Positions 52,848-61,144 of a stretch of DNA of 64,000 nucleotides are shown in pieces. Source of the stretch: WJKK01 sp964638225 (GTDB taxonomy: Bacteria > Patescibacteriota > WWE3 > UBA101185 > UBA10185). Made by a program: the position numbers and the translations under genes. Numbering within the stretch: position 1 is the stretch's first letter; each line of letters opens with the position of its first letter. Under the pieces are notes generated by a model, which saw only the letters and a program-made list of their open reading frames with translations, was not told the origin of the DNA and did not search any database. The stretch covers positions 3,568 to 67,567 of the forward strand of contig CAZWYL010000003.1 of NCBI GenBank assembly GCA_964638225.1. Reading direction: 5' to 3'.

Positions 52848-54245
52848 ATGAAAATGGATAATTTAGATAATGTTTTTAGAGCTTATGATATTCGAGGTAA
52901 ATGTCCCGAGGAATTAGATAAGGAATTTTTCTACTTGCTTGGAAAAGCTTATGCAACAAAATTTAAGCCCACTTCGGTTGTTGTGGGAAATGACATGCGT
53001 CCTGAGAGTTTTAATTTCAAGCAAAGTCTCACCAGAGGGCTAATTGAGTCGGGGTGTAATGTTACCGATATCGATGAGATAGGAACAGAGATGCTTTATT
53101 TTACTGTTGGGGAGTATTCGGCACTCTATGATGGGGGTTTAGTTATAACTGCTTCACATAATCCGATCGGTTGGAATGGGTGTAAGTTGGTAGCTCGAAA
53201 TAGTAAGCCTATTGGCAAAGCCTCCGGTCTTTGGGATCTTAAGGAAATTATCAAGAGCAGCGCTTATGAGAAGGTTTCGGATAGTCCCGGCGATCTTTCT
53301 GATTATTATGTGTATCCCGATTTTAAAAAGAAGGTGCTGTCTTTTTTGAATTCAGATGAAGCACGTGATTTAAAAATTGTGGTCGATGCAGGAAATGGCA
53401 TGGGAGGTAAAATTTTTGATTATGTTTTTGGAGACTTGGATTTAAGTGTTACGCGAATGTATTTTGTTCCCAATGGCCTTTTCCCTAATCATATTCCCGA
53501 TCCAATGAAAGAAGAGAATGTGAGGGAGCTTAGAAAACGTGTTTTGGAGGAGAAGGCGGATTTTGGAATTGCCATAGATGGGGATGCCGACCGAGTATTT
53601 TTTATTGATAAAAAGGGCAGAAAGCCCAATGGAGTTTATTTGGGTGTTTTGTTGGCAAGATATTTGTTGAAAAACAGCGAAAATAAAAAGATAATACATG
53701 ACCCCAGAATTACCTGGCCTTTTGAAAAAGAGGCTGAGAAATTGGGCGCGCAGACTTTTAAAGCTGTGGCAGGCCATTCGTATTTTAAGGAGAAGATGGC
53801 TGAGAAGAAAGCTTTATTCGGGGCAGAGGCCAGTTCTCATTTTTATTATAAAAAATTTTATAATTGTGACAGTGGAATGGTAACTATTGCTTTGGTGCTG
53901 CAGATGTATTTTGAAGGTTTTGAGTTAACGGAAGCTGTTGATGAGCTTTTTGAGAAGTATCCTAATTCAGGTGAGGTTAATTATCAGGTGAGTGATCCGG
54001 ATAGGATTTTTAGGGAGATTGAACATTATTATAAGGACTTAGGCGCAGAAATTAGCCATATTGATGGTCTTTCCGTAGGTTTTAAGGATTGGCGTTCTAA
54101 TTTGAGAAGATCTAACACTCAACCTTTGGTTAGGTTAAATTTGGAGGGAATAAGCAGAGAGATTGTGGTCGAAAAGTTCAAGGAAGTTGAGTCTTTAATT
54201 GACAGCCCAAGAGATAATTCTCCATCTTTACCTGAGTTGAGTTAA
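52848..54245 (+). CDS. Phosphomannomutase/phosphoglucomutase
   Basis: Alpha-D-phosphohexomutase of 465 aa interconverting hexose-6-phosphate and hexose-1-phosphate. N-terminal NVFRAYDIRGKCPEELD, phosphoserine loop TASHNPIGWNG, metal site AIDGDADRVFFID, sugar-specificity loop GAEASSHFYYKKFYN, and phosphate site LSVGFKDWRSNLRRSNTQPLVRLN. It links the glucose-1-phosphate used by GalU and released by phosphorylase to central metabolism. The exact sugar (Man or Glc) is not decided by motifs. Confidence 0.93.
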   Translation: MKMDNLDNVFRAYDIRGKCPEELDKEFFYLLGKAYATKFKPTSVVVGNDMRPESFNFKQSLTRGLIESGCNVTDIDEIGTEMLYFTVGEYSALYDGGLVITASHNPIGWNGCKLVARNSKPIGKASGLWDLKEIIKSSAYEKVSDSPGDLSDYYVYPDFKKKVLSFLNSDEARDLKIVVDAGNGMGGKIFDYVFGDLDLSVTRMYFVPNGLFPNHIPDPMKEENVRELRKRVLEEKADFGIAIDGDADRVFFIDKKGRKPNGVYLGVLLARYLLKNSENKKIIHDPRITWPFEKEAEKLGAQTFKAVAGHSYFKEKMAEKKALFGAEASSHFYYKKFYNCDSGMVTIALVLQMYFEGFELTEAVDELFEKYPNSGEVNYQVSDPDRIFREIEHYYKDLGAEISHIDGLSVGFKDWRSNLRRSNTQPLVRLNLEGISREIVVEKFKEVESLIDSPRDNSPSLPELS

Positions 54246-54364
54246 GTTGGACGGGTAGTGTATCCAGTTTTATTGCGAGTTTTAGAAATAATTAATCCTT
54301 ATGAGCTTTATGAAGAAAACAAAGTAAAGAGATTAAGATAGGGGTGGTAAATAAGACTAAAGGT

Positions 54365-54379
54365 TGGTGAGGGTGGAGG
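54365..54379. repeat. 15-bp copy of the tRNA-Lys 3' end
   Basis: TGGTGAGGGTGGAGG here equals 54531-54545, the 3' end (with CCA) of tRNA-Lys, 166 bp away in the same orientation. CAGTTGCTC, which follows, also matches an internal part of that tRNA. It is a tRNA fragment or a duplicated attachment-like site. Confidence 0.55.
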
Positions 54380-54460
54380 CAGTTGCTCACTTTGTTCGCA
54401 CTGCATCCAAAACCACTAAGCTCTTCTTCACTTCGTTCAGAATAGCTAGTGTATTGTAGG

Positions 54461-54481
54461 ATCGAACCAAGGTTCGATTTT
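54461..54481 (+). terminator. Hairpin terminator after the phosphohexomutase gene
   Basis: ATCGAACC-AA-GGTTCGAT followed by TTT: a perfect 8-bp stem with a 2-nt loop and short T tract. Confidence 0.6.
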
Positions 54482-54494
54482 CCACTTTCATAAT

Positions 54495-54529
54495 AAAAAA
54501 GCACTCCACCTGAGGTGAACTGCTTTTTT
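54495..54529. terminator. Bidirectional terminator between hexomutase and tRNA-Lys
   Basis: Long imperfect inverted repeat, AAAAAAGCACTCCACCT against AGGTGAACTGCTTTTTT, with A- and T-runs on the outside. It would end tRNA-Lys transcripts on the minus strand and read-through on the plus strand. Confidence 0.75.
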
Positions 54530-54530
54530 A

Positions 54531-54605
54531 TGGTGAGGGTGGAGGGAATCGAACCCACGACACACTGGTTAAAAGCCAGTTGCTCTACCACTGAGCTACA
54601 CCCCC
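54531..54605 (-). tRNA. tRNA-Lys (TTT)
   Basis: Cloverleaf on the minus strand: acceptor GGGGGTG/CACCCTC (one G-T pair), D-arm GCTC-GAGC, anticodon stem ACTGG/CCAGT with loop CTTTTAA (anticodon TTT), T-arm GTGGG-TTCGATT-CCCTC, discriminator A, encoded CCA. Confidence 0.95.
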
Positions 54606-54650
54606 AAGCAAATCAAGTAAACACCGTTACCAAAAGTAACTGAGATATTA

Positions 54651-54656
54651 TACAAT
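54651..54656 (+). promoter_or_regulatory. -10 box before the 60-aa membrane ORF
   Basis: TACAAT, exactly 6 nt before ATG 54663. Confidence 0.45.
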
Positions 54657-54662
54657 ATCCTT

Positions 54663-54845
54663 ATGTTTTCATCCAAAAGACAACATAGGGAAAGTAAAAT
54701 CTACCTGTTTTGGCTTGGAGTCTTAATTTTAGTTGCCCTTTTGGTGGTTTTTATTCTCATCTACAGGGCAAGGGAAACAGATCTCTACTTTTCTTTTTCT
54801 CAACAAAACACATCTTTATTTTATTATACCTATAAAGTTTGTTAA
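54663..54845 (+). CDS. Small single-helix membrane protein upstream of ileS
   Basis: A 60-aa product with a basic start (SSKRQHRESK), one long membrane helix (IYLFWLGVLILVALLVVFILIY) and an aromatic/polar tail (LYFSFSQQNTSLFYYTYKVC). No family recognised. Support: charged-then-hydrophobic layout, a -10 box at the standard 6 nt, and position in the gap before ileS. The tail is less convincing and could be non-native. It ends 14 nt before the ileS ATG. Confidence 0.5.
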   Translation: MFSSKRQHRESKIYLFWLGVLILVALLVVFILIYRARETDLYFSFSQQNTSLFYYTYKVC

Positions 54846-54859
54846 TATATCCAACATAT

Positions 54860-57715
54860 ATGTCTGCTAAGTTTACATTACCTGAAAACAAAAAAATCCC
54901 GGAATTGGAAAAAGAAGTCTTAGAATTTTGGAATGAAAATAAAATATTTGAAAAGTCTGTTGAAGAGCGTCCAAAAGACAATTCCTACATATTTTATGAC
55001 GGACCTCCTTTTATTTCCGGTTTACCACATCCCGGCCATCTACTTGGCTCTGTTGCTAAAGATTTAATTCCACGTTATTGGACAATGAAAGGAAAAAGAG
55101 TTGAGCGAGTTTGGGGTTGGGATGCACATGGTTTAACGGTGGAAAATAAAGTTCAGGATAGATTAGATATAAAACATCGCAGGGATATAGAAAATTATGG
55201 TTTAGAAGAATTTACAGAAGCCTGTTACGACTATACATCTGAAATTTCCTCCGAATGGGATTGGTATATCGATCGGATAGGTAGATGGGCTGATCTAGAA
55301 AACGCATACCGAACCACCGACCAAACTTACATGGAATCCGTTTTTTGGGCCTTTAAACAGCTTTATGAAAAAGGTTTGATCTACAAAGGCATTAGGACTT
55401 CCTTGTATTGCACTGTTTGTGGAACACCTGTTTCAGACTTTGAAATAGCAATGGATAATTCTTATAAAGAAGTAGAAGATCCTGCAGTTATAGTGAAATT
55501 TAAGATAAAAGATGCCGGAAGATTTGAAGGTGTAAATATGCTAGCTTGGACTACAACCCCCTGGACAATCCCCTCCAACAGAGCTCTAGTAGTAGATCCC
55601 GGACAAATGTATTCCTTAGTTGAATATGCCAGCGATGATTATGTAACTGCGTCTCCACTTGTAGAGACTGTTTTTGAAGATAGAGACTACAAGGTAAGGG
55701 ATGAGTTTTTGGGGATAGAGCTTATCGGTCTCTCTTACCAACCTCCGTACGATTTTTATGGCTCTAACGAAAAAGATTTCAAAGTTTATTCTTACGAAGA
55801 AATGGTAAATATGGAAGAGGGTACAGGTGTAGTACACTCAGCCCCAGGATTTGGAGATGTTGATACAGAGATGGGAAGACATTACGATCTCACTTTAATG
55901 TTAACTCTTAATTCTGAAGGTCATTTTAAACCAGGCGACGCAGGAGAAAATCCATTTGAAGGTGATTTTTATAAAAAGGCAAATAAATTAATCCGAAAAG
56001 ATTTAAAACATAGAGACCTTTTATTTAGTGACAAAACATTAACTCACCGAGTACCTTACCACGACCGATGTGACACCGTATTAATTCACAGAGCTCAGTC
56101 CTCATGGTTTATGGATATTCAGGAAATTAAAGAGGATATGCTGGAAAATGCCAAAAATATAAACTGGGTTCCATCCGATATAAAAGAAGGTCGGTTTAAA
56201 CACATTATAGAAACAGCCCCGGACTGGTGCATATCCAGAAATCGTTTCTGGGCTACACCCATGCCGGTTTGGGAATCAGAAGGAGGAGAAAGAATTATTG
56301 TTGGTTCAATCGAAGAACTTGAAGATCTGTCCGGTCAAAAGGTTAAAAATTTACATCGCCCTTATATAGATGAAATTACAATTGAAAAAGACGGAAAAGT
56401 TTACAAGAGAATTCCTGAAGTTTTAGATAGCTGGTTTGAAGCTGGTTCTATGCCTTATGCTCAATTTCATTATCCTTTCGAGAACAAAGAAAAATTTGAG
56501 CAGAACTTTCCGGCTGATTATGTCGTGGAGTACGTTGCCCAGGTAAGAGCTTGGTTTAATGTCATGCACCGCTTGTCCACCGCTATATTTGATAGTCATG
56601 CGTTTAAAAACGCCATCTGCAATGGAGTAATGGCTGGCAGTGACGGAAGAAAAATGAGTAAAACCTACGGTAATTACACGGATCCAAAAAAACTGCTTAA
56701 AACTTTGGGTGGAGATGCTTTCCGTTTATGGTTAATGAATTCTCCATTGATGGTGGGTGGAAATGCAGGTTTTGAAGAAAGTGAAATTAAGGTTAAACAA
56801 AAAAATGTATTAAACCTTCTGTGGAATAGTCTCCGATATTTTGTTATGTATGCAAATAAATTTGAATGGGAACTTTCACAAAAAGAAGAAGACTCCAGCC
56901 ACATAATGGACATATGGATAAAGACCCGTTTAGAAGATACCAAGAAAACTGTTTCGCAAAATATAGAAAAATATATTGTCCCCCCTGCAGTGCAGGCTCT
57001 GGAAGACTTTGTTTCTGATCTTTCCAGGTGGTATATACGTCGTTCGCGGAATAGAATTTCTAATGGTGATAATGAAGCACTCTCAACTCTTTATGAGGTT
57101 CTTTTACAGTTTGCAAAAATAGCAGCACCAACAATTCCTTTCATGACAGAGTCAATTTATCAGGTTTTGAAAGATCCCAAGGATCCAATTTCTATACACC
57201 TTTGCATGTTTCCGGAATTTGACAATACTTTTTTTGAGAAAAACAAGGATGTGCTGATTAAAATGGAATCAGATAGAGAAGTGGTGTCCAAAGTTTTAGC
57301 TGTTAGGGATAAAGAAGGTATTGGGTTAAGACAGCCTCTAAGTGACTTCGTGACTAAAAAATCAGTTAACTATCCTGAGGTTGTTAAAAAAGAACTTAAT
57401 ATTAAGGAGATTATTCGTCAGGAAGTAGACAATTCATTATCTGCGAACTACATTGTGGGTGAAGATGAGCTGGTAGCATTGAATACAGAAATCACCGAGG
57501 AACTCGAAATTGAAGGTGAGAAAAGAAATGTGATTAGAAACTTACAAAAAGAGCGTAAAAAAGCCGGTCTGGGCCTAAGTCAAAAGATAACAGCTACAAT
57601 TCCCGATACAGAACTACACGCTAAACTTCTGGATAGATATAACGACGAAATAAGTAAAGATGTTGCAGCTGTTGAAATAAAGTTAGGAGCTGCCTATGGT
57701 GTGGAAGAAATTTAA
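54860..57715 (+). CDS. ileS: Isoleucyl-tRNA synthetase
   Basis: Class Ia synthetase, 951 aa from ATG 54860 (an in-frame TTG 54839 is less likely). HIGH-type motif HPGHLLGSV, WGWDAHGLTVENKVQD, editing-domain segment LAWTTTPWTIPSNRALVV, ETAPDWCISRNRFWATPMPVW, and the KMSKS-type loop GRKMSKTYGNYTDPKKLL (KMSKT). The overall pattern, including MPYAQFHYPFEN, follows the eukaryote-like type 2 IleRS. The usual GxDQTRGWF box reads EYVAQVRAWF. It overlaps rodA by 20 bp. Confidence 0.94.
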   Translation: MSAKFTLPENKKIPELEKEVLEFWNENKIFEKSVEERPKDNSYIFYDGPPFISGLPHPGHLLGSVAKDLIPRYWTMKGKRVERVWGWDAHGLTVENKVQDRLDIKHRRDIENYGLEEFTEACYDYTSEISSEWDWYIDRIGRWADLENAYRTTDQTYMESVFWAFKQLYEKGLIYKGIRTSLYCTVCGTPVSDFEIAMDNSYKEVEDPAVIVKFKIKDAGRFEGVNMLAWTTTPWTIPSNRALVVDPGQMYSLVEYASDDYVTASPLVETVFEDRDYKVRDEFLGIELIGLSYQPPYDFYGSNEKDFKVYSYEEMVNMEEGTGVVHSAPGFGDVDTEMGRHYDLTLMLTLNSEGHFKPGDAGENPFEGDFYKKANKLIRKDLKHRDLLFSDKTLTHRVPYHDRCDTVLIHRAQSSWFMDIQEIKEDMLENAKNINWVPSDIKEGRFKHIIETAPDWCISRNRFWATPMPVWESEGGERIIVGSIEELEDLSGQKVKNLHRPYIDEITIEKDGKVYKRIPEVLDSWFEAGSMPYAQFHYPFENKEKFEQNFPADYVVEYVAQVRAWFNVMHRLSTAIFDSHAFKNAICNGVMAGSDGRKMSKTYGNYTDPKKLLKTLGGDAFRLWLMNSPLMVGGNAGFEESEIKVKQKNVLNLLWNSLRYFVMYANKFEWELSQKEEDSSHIMDIWIKTRLEDTKKTVSQNIEKYIVPPAVQALEDFVSDLSRWYIRRSRNRISNGDNEALSTLYEVLLQFAKIAAPTIPFMTESIYQVLKDPKDPISIHLCMFPEFDNTFFEKNKDVLIKMESDREVVSKVLAVRDKEGIGLRQPLSDFVTKKSVNYPEVVKKELNIKEIIRQEVDNSLSANYIVGEDELVALNTEITEELEIEGEKRNVIRNLQKERKKAGLGLSQKITATIPDTELHAKLLDRYNDEISKDVAAVEIKLGAAYGVEEI

Positions 57716-58754
57716 CCCGATTCTTGTCCTTTTTCCCTTCTTAATTTTTTTGTTGGGCTTCATTACTTTATATTCAGTAAATCCTTCCAATGCACAAAGT
57801 CAATTTTTATATTTTCTGTTTGGGTTTTTGATTTATTTATTAATTTCTTTGCTTGATTATTCTGTTCTAGCCTCTTTTTGGAAGCAATTCTATTTTTTAA
57901 ACTTATTTTTATTGGTATTGGTATTTGTTTTAGGTAGAACTGCCTTTGGTTCCACTAGATGGCTTACGCTTTTTGGATTTTCCATTCAACCATCTGAATT
58001 TGCAAAGTTCACTTTAATTTTAATGTTAGGGGCCTTAATATCTCAAAAGCCTTCTAGACTCCATAACATAAAAGGCTTGTTTCAGCTGCTAGTTCCTTTT
58101 ATAGCTTTCTTTGTGGCTGTAGTGATTCAGCCTGATTTAGGCACGTCTCTAATACTCTTCGCAACTTTTTTTGGAGTTCTTTTCTACATGGGTTTGAGTA
58201 AGATTTGGTTTTTAGCTGGTTTATCTTTGATTGGTATTTTGTCATCGCCAATTTGGAGTTTTCTAAAGGATTATCAGAGGGAGCGGATTTTAGTTTTTTT
58301 AAATCCTCAGTTGGATAATTTAGGTTCCGGATATAATGTTGTGCAATCTCTTATTGCGGCAGGATCCGGTGGAATTTTCGGGAAGGGTTTTGGTCAGGGA
58401 AGCCAATCTCATTTAGAATTTTTGCCCGCTTATTGGACCGACTTTATATTCGCTTCTTTTTCCGAGGAGTGGGGATTTCTAGGATTGTCCGTCTTGCTCT
58501 TATTTTTTACGATCCTTTTAGGTTCTATACTTTTCGTCAGCAGGAAATCTGAAAATACTCTGGGAGTGGCTTTGTGTGTAGGTGTTTTTATCACTTTATT
58601 TTTTCAGTTTTTTATTAATGTTGGAATGAATCTAGGAATCATGCCGGTAACTGGAATTCCTTTACCTTTGATGACTTACGGTGGATCCTCTCTTATAACT
58701 AACATGGCTATGCTTGGTTTGGTTCAATCGGTTTGGATCCATACATCTCAATAG
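57696..58754 (+). CDS. rodA: SEDS peptidoglycan polymerase, probable RodA
   Basis: Polytopic 352-aa SEDS protein with about 10 helices: GSTRWLTLFGFSIQPSEFAKFTLILM, IQPDLGTSLIL, NPQLDNLGSGYNVVQSLIAAGSGGIFGKGFGQGSQSHLEFLPAYWTDFIFASFSEEWG, and PLPLMTYGGSSLITNMAMLGLV. It is closer to RodA than the cluster SEDS at 23278, which is FtsW by context. Starts within the last codons of ileS. Confidence 0.9.
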   Translation: MVWKKFNPILVLFPFLIFLLGFITLYSVNPSNAQSQFLYFLFGFLIYLLISLLDYSVLASFWKQFYFLNLFLLVLVFVLGRTAFGSTRWLTLFGFSIQPSEFAKFTLILMLGALISQKPSRLHNIKGLFQLLVPFIAFFVAVVIQPDLGTSLILFATFFGVLFYMGLSKIWFLAGLSLIGILSSPIWSFLKDYQRERILVFLNPQLDNLGSGYNVVQSLIAAGSGGIFGKGFGQGSQSHLEFLPAYWTDFIFASFSEEWGFLGLSVLLLFFTILLGSILFVSRKSENTLGVALCVGVFITLFFQFFINVGMNLGIMPVTGIPLPLMTYGGSSLITNMAMLGLVQSVWIHTSQ

Positions 58755-58841
58755 GTTTTAACATGTTTTACTCTTTGAACTTTAGGTAGAATTTTAAATG
58801 TCTAAAAATGCAGTTTTGACCTCTTGAAGCTATTAGAAAAT

Positions 58842-58862
58842 TTGCTTAGAATCATTAAGCAA
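58842..58862. repeat. Inverted repeat upstream of nrdJ
   Basis: TTGCTTA-GAATCAT-TAAGCAA, perfect 7-bp arms in the 197-bp rodA-nrdJ gap. It lacks a following T-run, so it may be an operator rather than a terminator. It does not fit the 16-bp NrdR box well. Nothing else in the gap is recognised. Confidence 0.4.
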
Positions 58863-58951
58863 GATTACAAAATTAACATGGAGATTGGATTGTGAGCTGG
58901 CATTCTTAAACGGCAGTGCAAGGGTGCTAATTTACAATTCATTATTAGATA

Positions 58952-61126
58952 ATGAGTTTGCTAGAAAATTTTAATTTATATACTGGTTCTACCCCCCGTA
59001 AAAATAAGGATATAGACTTTACCGATAATTCTATAAAGATTCTAGAGAGGCGTTATTTACTAAAAAATTCGGATGGAAAAGTTGTTGAAACCCCCAAAGA
59101 AATGTTTGAAAGAATTGCTTCCGTAGTTGCAGCACCCGATTCCGAATATACAAGTATCAAAAAATCTACTAATGAATTCTTTAACATGCTCTCAAAGAAG
59201 GATTTCTTCCCAAATTCTCCTACATTTACAGGTGCTGGAACTCCTCTTGGGCAGTTAGCTGCTTGCTTTGTACTTCCTGTAGAGGATGATTTAGGAAAAA
59301 AGGAGGATGGAATTTTTTCCATACTTAGAAAAGCTGCTTTAATACAACAGTCTGGGGGCGGCAATGGTTTCTCTTTCTCCAGATTAAGACCTTCAGGAAG
59401 CAGGGTATCCAGCAGTAATGGAGTTGCTACTGGTCCTATTGGTTTTATGCGAGTTTATGATAATGCTTTTGGCGAAGTCGCTCAAGGAGGAGTGAGAAGA
59501 GGCGCTAATATGGGTGTTTTGAGAGTAGACCATCCAGATATTCGAGATTTTATTAAATGTAAATCTTCAGAAGGCGAAATTGCAAATTTTAATATTTCCG
59601 TAGCGGTAACAGATGGATTTATGCAGGCCGTTAAGGAAGACAAGACGTACGATCTAATTAATCCGCATGATGGTGAAGTTGCAGAATCTCCAAAAGCCAG
59701 AGAAATCTTTGAGATGATAGTTGAACATGCTTATAAAAATGGAGAGCCGGGAATTTTATTTATAGATGANNNNNNNNNNNNNNNNNNNNNNNNNNNNNNN
59801 NNNNNNNNNNNNNNNNNNNNNNNNNNNNNNNNNNNNNNNNNNNNNNNNNNNNNNNNNNNNNNNNNNNNNATAACAGAATTTATTCGTTTCCATTCTATGA
59901 AAACTTCTATTTATCTAGCTAAAGAGCGAGAAGCTTTTCCTTCAATAGAGGGAAGTATTTACGATCCTGAGGACATCTCATGGGAGCCCCCAACTCCTCT
60001 TAAAGAATACAAGCATGATTTCAACCGCCCTGAATTGGATTGGGATTTGATTATTGAAGGAATAAAAGAACATGGAATTCGCAATGCAGCCCAAATGACA
60101 ATTGCTCCAACAGGAACTAGGTCAACGGTTGCCGGCGTTGAAGGGTATGGTTGTGAGCCTGTTTTTGCATTGGCTTATAAAAGGAATGTTTATCAAGCCG
60201 CAGGTGATGATGAAAAGTTGACTTTAAATTATGTAAGTCCCTTGTTTCAAAAAGCCTTGGACGAATCAGATCTATCGGAAGAGGAAAAAGAAGAAGTGAT
60301 TGAAAAAGTGGCTGCTACAGGTTCCTGTCAGAAAGTAGATCTTTTACCTAAAGAAATTAGAGATACTTTCGTTGTTTCTTCAGATATAACTCCTGAAGAA
60401 CACATCTTGACTCAGGCGGCATTGCAGCGCTTTATAGACAATTCCATATCTAAAACGTGCAATCTTCCCGCTACAGCAAAACCGAAGGATGTAGCTTCTG
60501 TTTACATGCAAGGCTGGGAATTAGGTTTAAAGGGTTTAACAGTGTATGTTGCCGGACAGCGGGCGGAAGAAGTTCTCGAAACTAAAGAGACTTCAGATAG
60601 AAAGAAGGGAGAAGATGCACCACAGCCAGTTATTTCAGAGAGAGGGCATAGATTAGAAGGTAACACGTATAAAATGAAAACTCCTCAGGGAAATGCCTAC
60701 ATTGTCATTAACAGAAATGAAGATAACAATCCCTTTGAGGTATTTGTTAACGTTGGAAAAGCCGGAAGTGATGTAGCAGCTCTTTCAGAAGCTTTGGGAA
60801 GGCTTATTTCCGGGTGGTTACGTTCTTCAAGGGCTCCTAAGGAAACCGTAAAAGAAATAGTGGTTCAACTGATTGGAATCGGCGGAGCCACTTCGGTGGG
60901 GTTTGGTAAAAACAAGGTAAGTTCTATTCCGGATGCGGTTGCTAAAGTCCTCTCGGAAGATCTTGATATTAGGGTTCGTGCAAATGGAACCAATATAGTA
61001 GAAGAAGGAAATAATGAAGTCTCGGTTTTTTCTTACGCGGATGTGTGCCCCGAGTGCGGGAATACAACTTTTATTAAAGAGGAAGGTTGTACTAAATGCT
61101 ACACCTGCGGATATAGTATTTGTTAA
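58952..61126 (+). CDS. nrdJ: Class II (adenosylcobalamin-dependent) ribonucleotide reductase, interrupted by sequence gap
   Basis: Reduces ribonucleotides using an AdoCbl-generated thiyl radical, independent of oxygen. Seen: the N-terminal Cys region (PNSPTFTGAGTPLGQLAACFV), QSGGGNGFSFSRLRP, GGVRRGANMGVLRVDHPDI, and GEPGILFID before the gap; AQMTIAPTGTRSTVAGVEG, SKTCNLPATA, and GLKGLTVYVAG after it; and a C-terminal redox/zinc tail CPECG...EGCTKCYTCGYSIC. Ns at 59770-59869 replace the segment that should hold the NPCGE-type active-site loop and following helices. There is no overlap between the flanks, so real sequence is missing. The frame match across 100 Ns is chance. The next gene makes the cofactor. 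Confidence 0.93.
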   Translation: MSLLENFNLYTGSTPRKNKDIDFTDNSIKILERRYLLKNSDGKVVETPKEMFERIASVVAAPDSEYTSIKKSTNEFFNMLSKKDFFPNSPTFTGAGTPLGQLAACFVLPVEDDLGKKEDGIFSILRKAALIQQSGGGNGFSFSRLRPSGSRVSSSNGVATGPIGFMRVYDNAFGEVAQGGVRRGANMGVLRVDHPDIRDFIKCKSSEGEIANFNISVAVTDGFMQAVKEDKTYDLINPHDGEVAESPKAREIFEMIVEHAYKNGEPGILFIDXXXXXXXXXXXXXXXXXXXXXXXXXXXXXXXXXXITEFIRFHSMKTSIYLAKEREAFPSIEGSIYDPEDISWEPPTPLKEYKHDFNRPELDWDLIIEGIKEHGIRNAAQMTIAPTGTRSTVAGVEGYGCEPVFALAYKRNVYQAAGDDEKLTLNYVSPLFQKALDESDLSEEEKEEVIEKVAATGSCQKVDLLPKEIRDTFVVSSDITPEEHILTQAALQRFIDNSISKTCNLPATAKPKDVASVYMQGWELGLKGLTVYVAGQRAEEVLETKETSDRKKGEDAPQPVISERGHRLEGNTYKMKTPQGNAYIVINRNEDNNPFEVFVNVGKAGSDVAALSEALGRLISGWLRSSRAPKETVKEIVVQLIGIGGATSVGFGKNKVSSIPDAVAKVLSEDLDIRVRANGTNIVEEGNNEVSVFSYADVCPECGNTTFIKEEGCTKCYTCGYSIC
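59770..59869. other. Unresolved scaffold gap in nrdJ
   Basis: One hundred Ns of nominal length. Flanks are not repeated, unlike the gap in polX. Comparison with the family layout suggests several hundred bases, including the catalytic Cys loop, are missing. Confidence 0.85.
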
Positions 61127-61144
61127 TTTTTTTAAGGAGTTAAT

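Noticed and set aside
54292..54591. 99-codon minus-strand reading frame
   Set aside because: It runs through the terminator hairpins and most of tRNA-Lys; composition is not protein-like.
58755..58951. Possible cobalamin riboswitch before nrdJ
   Set aside because: GGCAGTGC-like bases are present, but no B12 box or GCCACTG core with the expected helices could be found. Direct cobalamin sensing is not supported.
59870..61126. Treating the frame continuity across the nrdJ Ns as evidence of an intact gene
   Set aside because: The 100-N length is a placeholder. In-frame resumption is coincidence, and conserved RNR residues are missing.
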